Positions 8,330 through 17,680 of a DNA stretch of 64,000 nt are shown here, piece by piece. The notes beneath the pieces are model-generated. The model was not told where the DNA came from, ran no database searches, and saw only the letters and a program-made list of their open reading frames with translations. Within the stretch, counting starts at the first letter, position 1; each line of letters opens with the position of its first letter. Origin of the DNA: Streptomyces pilosus (lineage in GTDB: Bacteria; Actinomycetota; Actinomycetes; Streptomycetales; Streptomycetaceae). The position numbers were made by a program, and so were the translations under genes. The stretch is taken from NCBI RefSeq assembly GCF_014649835.1, contig NZ_BMTU01000001.1, positions 496,001 through 560,000 of the forward strand. Direction: 5' to 3'.

Positions 8330-9349
8330 ATGACGCGAAACGACAAGACATCGGGGAGCGCCGTTTCCGTACGGGGGCTGGTCAAGCACTACGGGGAGAC
8401 CAAGGCGCTGGACGGGGTCGACCTGGAGGTCCGCGAGGGCACCGTCATGGGGGTGCTCGGGCCGAACGGGGCCGGCAAGACCACGCTGGTGCGGATCCTG
8501 TCCACGCTGCTCACGCCGACGGCCGGGCACGCCACCGTCGCCGGGTACGACGTGGTCCGCCAGCCCCGGCAGCTGCGCCGGGTGATCGGGCTGACCGGAC
8601 AGTACGCCTCCGTGGACGAGAAGCTCCCCGGCTGGGAGAACCTGTACCTGATCGGGCGGCTGCTCGACCTGCCCCGCAAGGAGGCACGGGCCCGTGCCGA
8701 CGAACTGCTGGAACGGTTCTCGCTCACCGAGGCGGCACGGCGGCCGGCCGCCACGTACTCCGGCGGGATGCGGCGGCGCCTCGACCTGGCCGCCTCGATG
8801 ATCGGCCGGCCGGCCGTGCTGTACCTGGACGAACCGACCACCGGCCTCGACCCCCGTACCCGCAACGAGGTGTGGGACGAGGTCAAGCGCCTGGTCGGGG
8901 ACGGGGTGACGGTGCTGCTGACCACCCAGTACATGGAGGAGGCGGAACAGCTCGCCTCCGAGCTGACCGTCGTCGACCGGGGCAAGGTCATCGCGAGCGG
9001 CGGCATCGAGCAGCTGAAGGCGAGGGTCGGCGGCCGTACGCTGCGGATCCGCCCGGCCGACCCGCTGCGGCTGCGCCCGCTGGCCGAGGCGCTCGACGCC
9101 CTCGGCATCACCGGACTGGCGTCCACCACCGTGGACACCGAACGGGGCGCCGTGCTCGTACCGGTGCTCAGTGACGAGCAACTGACCGCCGTGGTCGGCG
9201 CGGTCACCGCGCACGGGATCACGCTCAGCTCCCTCACCACCGAACTGCCCAGCCTGGACGAGGTGTTCCTGTCCCTCACCGGCCACCGCGCCAGTGCCCC
9301 GCAGGACGCCGCGCCCGCCGAGACCCCCGAGGAGGTCGTCGCCGCATGA
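8330..9349 (+). CDS. DrrA-like ABC exporter ATPase
   Basis: 339 residues. An ABC domain with Walker A G-P-N-G-A-G-K-T-T, signature Y-S-G-G-M-R-R-R-L, Walker B L-Y-L-D-E-P-T-T-G-L-D and a glutamine in place of the switch histidine (T-T-Q-Y-M-E-E-A). That substitution is normal for the DrrA group of daunorubicin-type exporters, which also carry the C-terminal ~100-residue regulatory domain seen here. The ATG at 8330 starts just before the domain; an upstream GTG lies in repeat DNA. The stop overlaps the permease start (ATGA). Confidence 0.93.
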   Translation: MTRNDKTSGSAVSVRGLVKHYGETKALDGVDLEVREGTVMGVLGPNGAGKTTLVRILSTLLTPTAGHATVAGYDVVRQPRQLRRVIGLTGQYASVDEKLPGWENLYLIGRLLDLPRKEARARADELLERFSLTEAARRPAATYSGGMRRRLDLAASMIGRPAVLYLDEPTTGLDPRTRNEVWDEVKRLVGDGVTVLLTTQYMEEAEQLASELTVVDRGKVIASGGIEQLKARVGGRTLRIRPADPLRLRPLAEALDALGITGLASTTVDTERGAVLVPVLSDEQLTAVVGAVTAHGITLSSLTTELPSLDEVFLSLTGHRASAPQDAAPAETPEEVVAA

Positions 9350-10197
9350 GTGCCGCCACCGCCACCACCGCGACCACCGCCGCCACCGCCACCGCCGCCG
9401 GTGACCTCCGTGCCGACGGGCGCATCCCGCTGCGCGCCCATGTGCGGCACACGAGCGCACTGGTGCGCCGCAACCTGCTGTGGATCCGGCAGGACCCGGA
9501 GTCGATGTTCGACGCCGTGCTCTTCCCGATCGTCTTCACCCTGCTGTTCGTGTACGTCTTCGGCGGCTCCATCGGGCAGTCGCTGGGCGGCGGGCAGGAG
9601 GCCTACGTGCAGTACATCGTGCCCGGGCTGATGGCCATGATGGGCATGAACATGGCCCAGGGGGTGGGTACGGGCTTCAACCAGGACTTCAACACCGGCG
9701 TCATGGACCGCTTCCGGTCGCTCCCCATCGGGCGCGGCTCGGTGCTGTTCGCGAAGATCTCGGTCGAGATGATGCGGATGCTGATCGCCACGGCGATCCT
9801 CATGGTCGTCGGGGTGCTCGTCGGATTCGACATCACCGACTGGCCGGGGCTGTTCGCCGCCGTGGGACTGTCCGCGGTGTTCGGATCGGCGCTGATGTGG
9901 GTCTTCCTCACCCTGGGCGTGGTGATGAAGAACGCGCAGTCGGTGCAGGCGATGGGCTTCCTGGTGCTGATGCCGCTGCAGTTCGGCTCGTCCATCTTCG
10001 CGCCGCCGCAGTCGATGCCGGGCTGGCTGCAGAACTTCACCGAGTACAACCCGCTGTCCTCGCTCGCGGACGCCGCGCGCGGGCTGATGGTGGGCGGTCC
10101 GGTCGCGCAGGACCTGTGGATGACGCTCGCCTGGTCGGTGGGGATCACCGCCGTGATGGCGCCGGTCGCGATCCACAAGTTCCGTACGAAGACCTGA
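9346..10197 (+). CDS. ABC-2 type permease, DrrB-like
   Basis: 283 residues with a 30-residue Ala/Thr-rich N-terminus, then six hydrophobic helices of the ABC-2 fold and a conserved F-x-x-Y-N-P-L-S-S-x-A-D-A-x-R segment near residue 235, the family signature. It forms the membrane half of the exporter with the preceding ATPase, with which it overlaps by 4 bp. The substrate is unknown: probably an amphipathic drug or lipid. Its stop abuts the stop of the convergent SARP gene, leaving no intergenic terminator. Confidence 0.93.
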   Translation: MSAATATTATTAATATAAGDLRADGRIPLRAHVRHTSALVRRNLLWIRQDPESMFDAVLFPIVFTLLFVYVFGGSIGQSLGGGQEAYVQYIVPGLMAMMGMNMAQGVGTGFNQDFNTGVMDRFRSLPIGRGSVLFAKISVEMMRMLIATAILMVVGVLVGFDITDWPGLFAAVGLSAVFGSALMWVFLTLGVVMKNAQSVQAMGFLVLMPLQFGSSIFAPPQSMPGWLQNFTEYNPLSSLADAARGLMVGGPVAQDLWMTLAWSVGITAVMAPVAIHKFRTKT

Positions 10198-13100
10198 TCA
10201 CGCGGGTTCGAGCAGGGCGGCGGCCTCCTCCTCGGAGAGGCCGGCGCCCTCGGCGTACGCGGCCTCGTATGCCGCGTCGCCGAGGACCGCACGGGTGCGC
10301 GCCTCCGCGCGTTCGCGCACCTGGCGTTCCACCAGCCCGGCGTGGTGCCCGGGCGGCAGCCAGGAGTCGGCGGCGCCGACGCAGCGGGCCGCGTCCCGGG
10401 CGTGCCGCCCCGCGTCGAGTCCGGCGAGGGCGACGGCACCGAGGGTGAGGTAGGCGGCGCGCATGTGCGGCGCCATGGCGGCGGCCAGCGGATCGCCCGC
10501 CTGCCGGACCGCCTCACGGACGACGGCCAGGCCCCGCTCGTCGTCGCCCTCGGCGATCTCCAGCCAGCCCTCGGCGCCCAGGATGAACGCGTCGAAGACG
10601 ACGTAGTGCGCGATGACGAACTCCTCGCGCAGGGCCCGCAGGTGCTCGCGCGCCTCCGCCGTGCGCCCGGTCGAGCAGAGCCAGCCGGTGAGGAAGAGCC
10701 GGGCGGCGGGCAGGGCCTCGGTGTGCCGGCCCCGCGAGTCCTCGATAACCCCGCGCAGCAGCCGCTCACCGCGCTCGTGGTCGCCGGCCTCCAGCAGCGC
10801 GCTGCCCAGCCGTGCGGTGAGCACGGCCCGGTGGGCGCGGGCGCCGAGGCGGTCCGCGCACTCGATCGCCGCTTCGAAGTCCGCGGCGGCCTCCACGTAC
10901 GCGCCGGCCCGTTCGCGGGCCTCTCCGCGGGCGGAGAGGGCCTCGGCGATGCCCCAGGTGTCACCGAGCCCGCGGTGGATCTCCAGCGCCTCGTCGGCGT
11001 CGCGGCGGGCGTCACCGGCCCAGTCACTGCGGTTGGCGAGGAAGTTGGCGCGCAGCTGGAGGTTGCAGGCCAGCTCCCACTCGAACCCCGGGTTCTCCCG
11101 GCAGGTCCGGATCGCCGCGTCGACCACGAGGCGCAGCCGCTCCATGTCGCCGGTCAGCATCACGGCGAACACCCAGAGCAGGCCCGGCGGACGGCAGACC
11201 TGCGGCAAGCCGGGTGCGTAGGTCGCGCCGACGAGGCGCAGCTTGTGCTGGGCCTGCGGGGTCTGCCAGTCGTCCAGCTCGGTGTCCATGTGGGCCAGGT
11301 GGGCGAGGTGCACCCCGCGCCGGGCCTCGGCGAGGACCTCCCCGGTCATGGGCGGCGGGGCGTCGGTGCAGCGCTGCCACAGCGGGGCGGCGGGCCGTAC
11401 CGGCTCGGTGAACGGGTCGGGGGCGAGGGCCATCACCTCGGAGCACCAGTTGCGGGCCTCGATGCGCAGGTCGCGCATCTGCCAGTACCAGGTGAGCGAC
11501 AGGGTGATGCACAGGGCCTCCTGCTCGTCGCGCAGGGCGACGGCGTGACGCAGGGCCGTACGCACGTTCTCGTACTCCCGCTCCAGCAGCGCGATGGCGG
11601 CCGGCTGGCGCGGGCCGCGCAGCATCGGCTCGGTGGTGCGGGCGAGTTCGCGGTAGTACGTCAGGTGCGCCCGCTCGGCCTCCGGGCGGCGCCCGGACTC
11701 GTCGAGGCGCTCGCCGGCGTACTCGGCGACGGTCTCCAGGAGGCGGTAGCGCATCTCGCCGTCACCGGAGAGGGCGGCCACCACCAGCGACTTGTCGACG
11801 AGGGAGCCGAGCGCGTCGAGTGCGGCCGGTCCGCAGACGGCCTCGGCGGCGACGAGGTCGCAGCCGCCCGCGAAGACCGACAGGCGGCACAGGACGTCGC
11901 GTTCGTCCTCGTCGAGCAGGTCCCAGGACCAGTCGACGACGGCCCGCAGGGTCTGCTGCCTGGGCAGGGCGGTGCGGCTTCCCGAGGTGAGCAGCCGGAA
12001 GCGGTCGTCGAGCCGGTCGGCGATCCGGCGCGGGCTGAGCATCCGCAGCCGCGCGGCGGCGAGTTCGATGGCGAGTGGCAGCCCGTCGAGACGGCGGCAG
12101 ATCTCGGCGCACGCCTCCGGGTCGTCCTCCGTGGAGAAGCCCGGGCGGGCCGCGGCCCCGCGGTCGGCGAGCAGCCGCAGCGCGACCGGCTCGGGCAGCG
12201 GCTCCACCGGGCGCAGCAACTCCCCGCGCACGCCCAGGGGTTCGCGGCTGGTGGCGAGCACGGTGAGGCCGGGGCAGCGCTCCAGCAGCGTCTCGACGAG
12301 GTGGGCGGCGGCGTCGACGACGTGCTCGCAGTTGTCGAGGATCAGCAGCATGCGGCGCCGGCCGCAGTGCTCGGCGAGACGTTCCACCGGGTCGGCGTGC
12401 CGGTCGGTGACGGCCCGCATGCTCTCGGCGCCGGCACCGTACAGGACGGTCTCGCGGGCGCCGACGGCGGTGAGCACGGCCTCGGGCACGGCGCCCGGGT
12501 CGTCGACGGGGGCGAGTTCGACCAGCCACACGCCGTCCGGGGTGGCCTGCCGCACCGTCTCGGCGGCCTCCTGGGAGAGCCGGGTCTTGCCCGCCCCGCC
12601 GGGTCCGAGGAGGGTGACGAGCCGGGCGGCGGCGAGGTCGGCGCGGATGGTCTCGATGTCGCTCTCCCGGCCGACGAACGAGGTCAGCCGGGCCCGCAGG
12701 TTGCCCGGCGGCACGTCCCGCGGCGCCCGGGCGGCGGCCGGCTCCGGCCCCGGTCCCAGCAACTCCGCGTGCAGCGACCGCAGTTCCGGGCCGGGGTCGG
12801 AGCCGAGGCGGTCGGCGAGCAGGCGTCGTACGCCCTCGTAGGCGGCGAGCGCCTCGGCGCTGCGGCCGGTGTCGCGCAGGGCGCGCAGCCGCAGGGTCTG
12901 GAGGGGTTCGTCGAGGGGGTGGCGGTCGCACAGGGCGGTCAGCTCGGGCAGGGACTGCTCGGCGCCGCCGAGGGCGAGGGCGGCGGTGTGCCGGGCGCGC
13001 AGCACGTCCAGGTGCCGGGTCTCGACGCGGGCCGCCTCGGCGGTGCGGTCGGGCAGCCCGGCCAGGGCGGCGCCGCCGCGCCACAGGGCGAGGGCGTCGT

Positions 13101-13470
13101 CCAGTACGGCGGCGGCCTTCGCCGGGTCGCCGTCGGCCAGGGCGCGCAGCCCCTCACCGGCCAGCCGCTCGAAGCGGTGCAGGTCGATGTCGTCGGGCGT
13201 GGCGGTCAGCCGGTAGCCGCCGTCGGCGGACGTGATCGCGTCCGCTCCGAGCGCCCGGCGCAACCGGCCGACCAGGGCCTGCAGCGCACCGGTCGCGTCG
13301 GCCGGCGGGGCACCGTCCCACACCTCGTCGACCAGCAGCCCCACGGGGACCGTACGCCCGGGCCGCAGGGCGAGCACGGTCAGCAGCGCACGCAGCCGCG
13401 CCCCGCCGACGGGGACGACGGTGCCGTCGGGACGGAGTGCCTGGGTGGTACCGAGGATGCGATAGCGCAC
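10198..13470 (-). CDS. Large AfsR/SARP-type regulator with BTAD, NB-ARC ATPase and TPR-like regions
   Basis: 1090 residues. OmpR-like winged helix (about 1-90), bacterial transcriptional activation domain (about 95-240), then an STAND/NB-ARC ATPase with P-loop G-P-G-G-A-G-K-T at 289-296 and an L-L-I-L-D-N-C-E-H Walker B, a winged-helix region, and a long helical TPR-like C-terminus. I chose the GTG at 13470 because GGAGAG lies 9 bases upstream and the protein then begins at the DNA-binding domain; an upstream start at 13506 adds 12 residues. Such proteins usually activate secondary-metabolism or developmental genes in response to a signal sensed by the C-terminus. No biosynthetic cluster adjoins it, so its targets may be elsewhere. 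Confidence 0.93.
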   Translation of the reverse strand: MRYRILGTTQALRPDGTVVPVGGARLRALLTVLALRPGRTVPVGLLVDEVWDGAPPADATGALQALVGRLRRALGADAITSADGGYRLTATPDDIDLHRFERLAGEGLRALADGDPAKAAAVLDDALALWRGGAALAGLPDRTAEAARVETRHLDVLRARHTAALALGGAEQSLPELTALCDRHPLDEPLQTLRLRALRDTGRSAEALAAYEGVRRLLADRLGSDPGPELRSLHAELLGPGPEPAAARAPRDVPPGNLRARLTSFVGRESDIETIRADLAAARLVTLLGPGGAGKTRLSQEAAETVRQATPDGVWLVELAPVDDPGAVPEAVLTAVGARETVLYGAGAESMRAVTDRHADPVERLAEHCGRRRMLLILDNCEHVVDAAAHLVETLLERCPGLTVLATSREPLGVRGELLRPVEPLPEPVALRLLADRGAAARPGFSTEDDPEACAEICRRLDGLPLAIELAAARLRMLSPRRIADRLDDRFRLLTSGSRTALPRQQTLRAVVDWSWDLLDEDERDVLCRLSVFAGGCDLVAAEAVCGPAALDALGSLVDKSLVVAALSGDGEMRYRLLETVAEYAGERLDESGRRPEAERAHLTYYRELARTTEPMLRGPRQPAAIALLEREYENVRTALRHAVALRDEQEALCITLSLTWYWQMRDLRIEARNWCSEVMALAPDPFTEPVRPAAPLWQRCTDAPPPMTGEVLAEARRGVHLAHLAHMDTELDDWQTPQAQHKLRLVGATYAPGLPQVCRPPGLLWVFAVMLTGDMERLRLVVDAAIRTCRENPGFEWELACNLQLRANFLANRSDWAGDARRDADEALEIHRGLGDTWGIAEALSARGEARERAGAYVEAAADFEAAIECADRLGARAHRAVLTARLGSALLEAGDHERGERLLRGVIEDSRGRHTEALPAARLFLTGWLCSTGRTAEAREHLRALREEFVIAHYVVFDAFILGAEGWLEIAEGDDERGLAVVREAVRQAGDPLAAAMAPHMRAAYLTLGAVALAGLDAGRHARDAARCVGAADSWLPPGHHAGLVERQVRERAEARTRAVLGDAAYEAAYAEGAGLSEEEAAALLEPA

Positions 13471-13824
13471 GGGGTCATTCTCTCCGGTACCGGTCGCGGG
13501 GGTCACAGGGGTCGGCCGGGGTGGCGGGGGTTTCGGGCCGGACCCGGATCACGGGGCCGGACCACGGGAAAGCGGACCGCCGGGACCCGAGGGCCGGAAC
13601 CTGGTCGGCCGGGACCCGGTCGGCCGGGACGGACCGGTGGCCGGGGCCCGGACCGCCGGACGGTCCGGCCGGTCCGGCCGGTGCGGCCCGGCCTGCGACC
13701 GGCCCGGGTGCCGCCCACGGAACCGGTCGGCCGGGCGGGACGTTCTTCCGGTGCGCCCGGTACCGTCGGGCAGTCCCCCCGCCGTGTCCCCGTTCCCCGT
13801 GTGCCCGACCGTCCAGGGAGTTCC
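13471..13824. other. Intergenic region with short GC-rich repeats
   Basis: This 354-bp gap between the divergent SARP and site-2-protease genes has no convincing gene. It is extremely GC-rich and contains several copies of GGTCGGCCGGGAC and CCGGTCGG-like words, for example at 13603-13631 and near 13724. The promoters of both neighbours must lie here, but I could not place them. Confidence 0.5.
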
Positions 13825-14625
13825 ATGAGCACCGCCGCAGCCCGTCACAGCGACCGGAGGATCAGCCCGGTCTTCCTGGGCATCCTCGCCGTGACGGCGG
13901 TCACCGGGTGGGCCACCTGGACCGGGTTCGCCGAGCAGCCGGGCCTGGCGGTGTTCCTGTTCGTGACGTCCGCCTGGGTCGTCTCCCTCTGCCTGCACGA
14001 GTACGCGCACGCGCGCACCGCCCTGCACAGCGGCGACATCTCGGTCGGCGCCAAGGGCTACCTCACGCTGAACCCGATGAAGTACACCCACGCCCTGCTG
14101 AGCATCGTGCTGCCCGTGGTCTTCGTGATCATGGGCGGGATCGGTCTGCCGGGCGGTGCCGTGTTCATCGAGCGCGGGCGGATCCGGGGGCGGTGGCGGC
14201 ACAGCCTGATCTCGGCGGCGGGACCGCTGACGAACGTGCTGTTCGCGCTCGTGTGCACGGCACCGTTCTGGCTGGACGCGCTGGACGGCGTGCCGGCGCA
14301 CTTCCGGTTCGCGCTGGCGTTCCTGGCGCTGCTCCAGGTGACCGCGGCGATCCTGAACTTCCTGCCGGTGCCCGGCCTGGACGGCTACGGGGTCCTGGAG
14401 CCGTGGCTGTCGCACAAGGTCCGGCGGCAGGTGGAGCCGTTCGCGCCGTTCGGTCTGCTGTTCGTGTTCGCCCTGCTGTGGGTGCCCGAGGTGAACGGCG
14501 CGTTCTTCGGTGTCGTCGACGCGCTGCTGGGTTCCCTGGGGATCCACGAGTTCGAGACGTACTGCGGTTACGAGCTGTTCCGCTTCTGGAGCGACACCGG
14601 CGGGGTCTGCGCGGTCAGCCCGTGA
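13825..14625 (+). CDS. Site-2 protease-like (M50) membrane metalloprotease
   Basis: 266 residues, about six hydrophobic segments. The zinc motif H-E-Y-A-H is in the second helix (around residue 58), and the partner N-F-L-P-V-P-G-L-D-G motif is near residue 185; both are expected for a catalytically competent rhomboid-like M50 enzyme. AGGGAG precedes the ATG at 13825. Unlike RseP there is no PDZ domain. The substrate is unknown. The 3' end overlaps by 11 bp the convergent small membrane protein gene. Confidence 0.9.
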   Translation: MSTAAARHSDRRISPVFLGILAVTAVTGWATWTGFAEQPGLAVFLFVTSAWVVSLCLHEYAHARTALHSGDISVGAKGYLTLNPMKYTHALLSIVLPVVFVIMGGIGLPGGAVFIERGRIRGRWRHSLISAAGPLTNVLFALVCTAPFWLDALDGVPAHFRFALAFLALLQVTAAILNFLPVPGLDGYGVLEPWLSHKVRRQVEPFAPFGLLFVFALLWVPEVNGAFFGVVDALLGSLGIHEFETYCGYELFRFWSDTGGVCAVSP

Positions 14626-14806
14626 CGGAGTCGTCGCCCGCCCCGGCCCGGCCCCGCTTCACGTAGTACCAGGTCATGTTGGACGACAGGCCCGCCAGCA
14701 GCACCCACACGACGCCGATGAACACGCTGCCCCGGACGAAGGAGACGACGGCCGCGGCCACGGCGAGGAGGCACACGACGAGGGCGTAGAGGGCGAGGCG
14801 GGGCAT
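14615..14806 (-). CDS. Small membrane protein (63 aa)
   Basis: Two hydrophobic helices (about 4-24 and 28-46) with a basic C-terminal tail ending G-D-D-S-V-T-G. AGGAG lies 9 bases before the ATG at 14806. It overlaps the convergent protease gene by 11 bp. Function not recognised; coding is supported by the ribosome binding site, the clean two-helix profile and the lack of another gene here. Confidence 0.7.
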   Translation of the reverse strand: MPRLALYALVVCLLAVAAAVVSFVRGSVFIGVVWVLLAGLSSNMTWYYVKRGRAGAGDDSVTG

Positions 14807-14872
14807 GGCGGTCGGCTCCTGTCGGGGGACACTGCTGAGGTACTGCTGCGCCCTCCAGTGTCCCCCATCGCC

Positions 14873-15586
14873 TCATACGTCCGTGACGCGGAGCCCGGCG
14901 TGTGCCTTGTAGCGGCGGTTGACGGAGATCAGGTTCGCGACCAGGGACTCCACCTGGTGGGCGTTGCGCAGCCGCCCGGCGAAGATGCCCCGCATGCCGG
15001 GGATGCGCCCGGCCAGCGCCTGGACGATCTCCACGTCGGCGCGGACCTCGCCGAGCACCATCACGTCGGTGTCGATCTCGTCGATCTCCGGGTCCTGGAG
15101 CAGGACGGCCGACAGGTGGTGGAAGGCGGCGGTGACCCGGGAGTCCGGGAGCAGCGCGGCGGCCTGCTGGGCGGCGCTGCCCTCCTCGGGCTTGAGGGCG
15201 TAGGCGCCCTGCTTGTCGAAGCCGAGCGGGTTGACGCAGTCGACGACGAGCTTGCCCGCCAGTTCCTCGCGCAGGGACTCCAGCGTCTTGCCGTGACCGT
15301 CCCACGGCACGGCGACGATCACGATGTCGCTGCGCCGGGCGGTCTCGGCGTTGTCGGCGCCCTCGACGCCGTACCCGAGCTCCGCTGCGGCGGCCTGCGC
15401 ACGGTCGGCCGCGCGGGAGCCGATGATCACCTTCTGGCCGGCCTTGGCGAGCCGGTGGGCCAGGCCCTTGCCCTGCGGTCCGGTGCCGCCGAGCACGCCG
15501 ACGACGAGCCCGGACACGTCGGGCAGGTCCCAGGGGTCCTTGGCGGGGGCCTTCGAGGGCTGCTGTGCGCTGTCGGTAGAGGTCAT
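14873..15586 (-). CDS. npdG: NADPH:coenzyme F420 oxidoreductase
   Basis: 237 residues. The Rossmann motif G-V-L-G-G-T-G-P-Q-G-K-G-L-A (about 30-43) is diagnostic for the Fno/NpdG family, which transfers hydride between NADP(H) and coenzyme F420. Further family motifs are I-I-G-S-R for the NADP phosphate, V-P-W-D-G-H, and the C-terminal L-V-A-N-L-I-S-V-N. Compared with archaeal Fno there is a ~25-residue N-terminal extension. It would supply reduced F420 to enzymes such as the PPOX-class protein at 39341-39799. Confidence 0.93.
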   Translation of the reverse strand: MTSTDSAQQPSKAPAKDPWDLPDVSGLVVGVLGGTGPQGKGLAHRLAKAGQKVIIGSRAADRAQAAAAELGYGVEGADNAETARRSDIVIVAVPWDGHGKTLESLREELAGKLVVDCVNPLGFDKQGAYALKPEEGSAAQQAAALLPDSRVTAAFHHLSAVLLQDPEIDEIDTDVMVLGEVRADVEIVQALAGRIPGMRGIFAGRLRNAHQVESLVANLISVNRRYKAHAGLRVTDV

Positions 15587-15727
15587 GGGCCGACTCTACG
15601 TCCGCGGCGGCGCCGCCACCGGTCCGGGTGAGCGCCGTCACGCAGCGGCGGGCGCCCGTCCCCCGGCCGGGGGAATGCGGGGCGAACACGGGGACAGCGA
15701 CGGGCGGTTGGGACAGGATGCGGCCGC

Positions 15728-16330
15728 ATGGATGCCGTACGGGTCGCGCTGCTGCGGGAAGTGCTCGCCGGGACGGGGTGGCTGGGTGCCACCCGGCACT
15801 TCGCGGGGACGCTGCGCGGGTCGGTGGTGACGCACGGCGGCGGTCTGCTGCTCGTGGGCACGCCGGAGTACGAGCCGTGGCACCTGGCGGCACATCTGGC
15901 GGACGAGGCCGCCTGGTCGGGCACCCCGGAGCTGACACCGACGCTCGTGCGGCACGACGCGCGGCCCTCGGACCCCGCGCACCTGGCGGTGGGTCCCGGG
16001 CGGCTGGAGGCGGCGCGGCGGGGCGAGACGCTGCTGGTGGTGGCGCCCGGGGAGCCGCCCGCCCCGCTGCTCGAGCGGATCTCCGACGCCCGCAGGGCCG
16101 GGGCGACGCTGCTGTCGCTGGGCCCCGGCACGGGGGAACTCCCGGCACTGGCGCACGAGGTCCTGCCCGTGCCCGAGGGGTCCGAGCTGGACCTGGACAC
16201 CGTGCAGCACCTGGTGAGCGCGGCGGCCGGGGAGAACGCCCTGCCGGCCCGCAGGGGCCGGCACCGCTTCCGGGACCGTCTGTCGCGGCTGGCCGACCTG
16301 CTGACGGCCCCGCCCCCCACCCGCTGGTGA
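15728..16330 (+). CDS. Conserved protein of unknown function, possibly SIS-like
   Basis: 200 residues, no signal peptide or membrane segment. The segment D-A-R-R-A-G-A-T-L-L-S-L then L-A-H-E-V-L-P-V-P (about 118-150) resembles the second half of a sugar isomerase (SIS) domain, where a strand-helix unit is followed by the 'is it real or is it test' position before the phosphate site. No phosphosugar-binding serine cluster is evident, so this is a weak fold suggestion only. The ATG at 15728 is the first in frame; the gene is divergent from npdG and 13 bp from the next stop. Confidence 0.7.
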   Translation: MDAVRVALLREVLAGTGWLGATRHFAGTLRGSVVTHGGGLLLVGTPEYEPWHLAAHLADEAAWSGTPELTPTLVRHDARPSDPAHLAVGPGRLEAARRGETLLVVAPGEPPAPLLERISDARRAGATLLSLGPGTGELPALAHEVLPVPEGSELDLDTVQHLVSAAAGENALPARRGRHRFRDRLSRLADLLTAPPPTRW

Positions 16331-16343
16331 CGGCACCGAGGGG

Positions 16344-16577
16344 TCAGCCCTCGTCGCGTTCGCCGGTCGCCGGGGCGTCGTGCCACTTGGGGTCGTTCTC
16401 CCACTGGACGTTGCGCTCGCGGGCCGTCTCCATGGCGTGTTCGGCCTCGGCGCGGCTCGCGTACGGGCCGAAGCGGTCCTTGCCGGGGCAGTCGGGGCCC
16501 TCCTCGACCTTCTTGTGCTCCAGGCAGTAGAACCACTCGCCCGGCTTGCCGACCGTCCGCTTCTTGAACAGGGGCAC
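16344..16577 (-). CDS. Small conserved actinobacterial protein (77 aa)
   Basis: Begins M-P-L-F-K-K-R and contains W-F-Y-C-L-E-H-K-K-V-E-E-G-x-D-C-P-G-K-D-R-F-G-P-Y, then R-A-E-A-E-H-A-M-E-T-A. Two Cys and a His could bind a metal, and the last part looks like one amphipathic helix. The arrangement (charged, aromatic, glycine turn, 'GPY' then helix) is a recurrent small family beside methionine aminopeptidase genes, as far as I recall. No function is known. It is divergent from map. Confidence 0.7.
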   Translation of the reverse strand: MPLFKKRTVGKPGEWFYCLEHKKVEEGPDCPGKDRFGPYASRAEAEHAMETARERNVQWENDPKWHDAPATGERDEG

Positions 16578-16674
16578 GACCGTCTCCTCTCACCGTCTCG
16601 CCTCGACCTCGGTCTTCTCCTCGGCCCTCGCCTTGAAGATGGTCCCCCGTCGCCGCTGAATTAGACTCGCCGGC

Positions 16675-17532
16675 ATGTCTGGCCAGTCTCTGCTCGTACC
16701 GGGACAGCTGTCCCCCACCCGTTCCGTGCCCGGGAACATCCGTCGTCCCGAGTACGTCGGCAAGCCCGCTCCCACGCCGTACACCGGTCCGGAGGTGCAG
16801 ACGCCCGAGACGATCGAGGCGATGCGGACCGCCGGCCGGATCGCGGCGCGGGCGATGGAGGAGGCCGCGAAGCTCATCGCGCCCGGTGTCACCACGGACG
16901 AGCTGGACCGGGTGGCGCACGCGTACATGTGCGACCACGGCGCCTACCCGTCCACGCTCGGCTACCGCGGTTTCCCCAAGTCGCTGTGCGCGTCGGTCAA
17001 CGAGGTCATCTGTCACGGCATCCCGGACTCGACGGTGCTGCGCGACGGGGACATCGTCAACCTGGACGTGACGGCGTACATCGGCGGGGTGCACGGCGAC
17101 AACAACGCAACGTACCTGGTCGGCGAGGTGGACGAGGAGAGCCGCCTGCTGGTGGAGCGCACCCGGGAGTCCCTCCACCGGGCGATCAAGGCGGTGAAGC
17201 CCGGCCGGCAGATCAACATCATCGGCCGGGTGATCGAGTCGTACGCGAAGCGGTTCGGCTACGGGGTGGTCCGTGACTTCACCGGTCACGGCATCAACTC
17301 GTCCTTCCACTCGGGCCTGATCATCCCGCACTACGACAGCCCGCACGCGACGACGGTGATCCAGCCGGGGATGACCTTCACCATCGAGCCGATGCTGACG
17401 CTGGGCACCCACGAGTACGACATGTGGGACGACGGCTGGACGGTCGTGACGAAGGACCGCAAGCGGACGGCGCAGTTCGAGCACACGCTGGTGGTGACGG
17501 ACACGGGGGCGGACATCCTGACCCTGCCGTAG
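16675..17532 (+). CDS. map: Methionine aminopeptidase (type I)
   Basis: Removes the initiator methionine from nascent proteins. 285 residues; the pita-bread fold has all five metal ligands: Asp131, Asp142, His205, Glu238 and Glu269, plus the catalytic His114 in I-C-H-G-I-P. A ~40-residue N-terminal extension, with a P-x-x-P-x-P-x-Y segment, is the type usual for the larger actinobacterial MetAP and may contact the ribosome. Full length. A terminator follows at 17550. Confidence 0.97.
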   Translation: MSGQSLLVPGQLSPTRSVPGNIRRPEYVGKPAPTPYTGPEVQTPETIEAMRTAGRIAARAMEEAAKLIAPGVTTDELDRVAHAYMCDHGAYPSTLGYRGFPKSLCASVNEVICHGIPDSTVLRDGDIVNLDVTAYIGGVHGDNNATYLVGEVDEESRLLVERTRESLHRAIKAVKPGRQINIIGRVIESYAKRFGYGVVRDFTGHGINSSFHSGLIIPHYDSPHATTVIQPGMTFTIEPMLTLGTHEYDMWDDGWTVVTKDRKRTAQFEHTLVVTDTGADILTLP

Positions 17533-17549
17533 CGCCGCTCCCGCTCCCC

Positions 17550-17578
17550 GGCCCGCCCTCTTCCGCCGAGGGCGGGCC
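17550..17578 (+). terminator. Rho-independent-type hairpin after map
   Basis: GGCCCGCCCTC (17550-17560) pairs perfectly with GAGGGCGGGCC (17568-17578) around a 7-base loop; short T-containing tail. Confidence 0.75.
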
Positions 17579-17649
17579 CTTGTTCGTCCCGGGTTCGTCC
17601 CGGCCCGGCGCCGGAGAGGTTCCCGACAAGCTGTCGGCACAGCATTGAC

Positions 17650-17668
17650 TTAGGTAAGCCTAACCATA
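17650..17668. promoter_or_regulatory. Iron box (DmdR/IdeR-type operator) before heme oxygenase
   Basis: TTAGGTAAGCCTAACCATA matches most positions of the actinobacterial iron-box consensus TTAGGTTAGGCTAACCTAA. It starts 31 bp before the heme oxygenase ATG and overlaps a TTGACT -35-like hexamer (17645-17650), so iron-loaded repressor would block transcription. Confidence 0.8.
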
Positions 17669-17680
17669 GAAGATCGGGCC

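Noticed and set aside
8330..9349. Loss of the ABC switch histidine as a sign of inactivity
   Set aside because: Glutamine at this position is usual in DrrA-type exporters.
13471..13824. A small plus-strand gene in the SARP-protease gap
   Set aside because: All frames are Arg/Gly/Pro-rich with no ribosome binding site; the gap has short repeats and no coding signal.
10342..14625. A 1427-residue open frame on the plus strand, opposite the SARP gene
   Set aside because: Composition is Gly/Ala/Arg-rich with no domain; it is the shadow of the SARP gene in GC-rich DNA. Only its last 266 codons, the protease, are real.
15583..17640. A 685-residue minus-strand open frame
   Set aside because: It crosses map and its neighbours on the opposite strand and shows no conserved motif.
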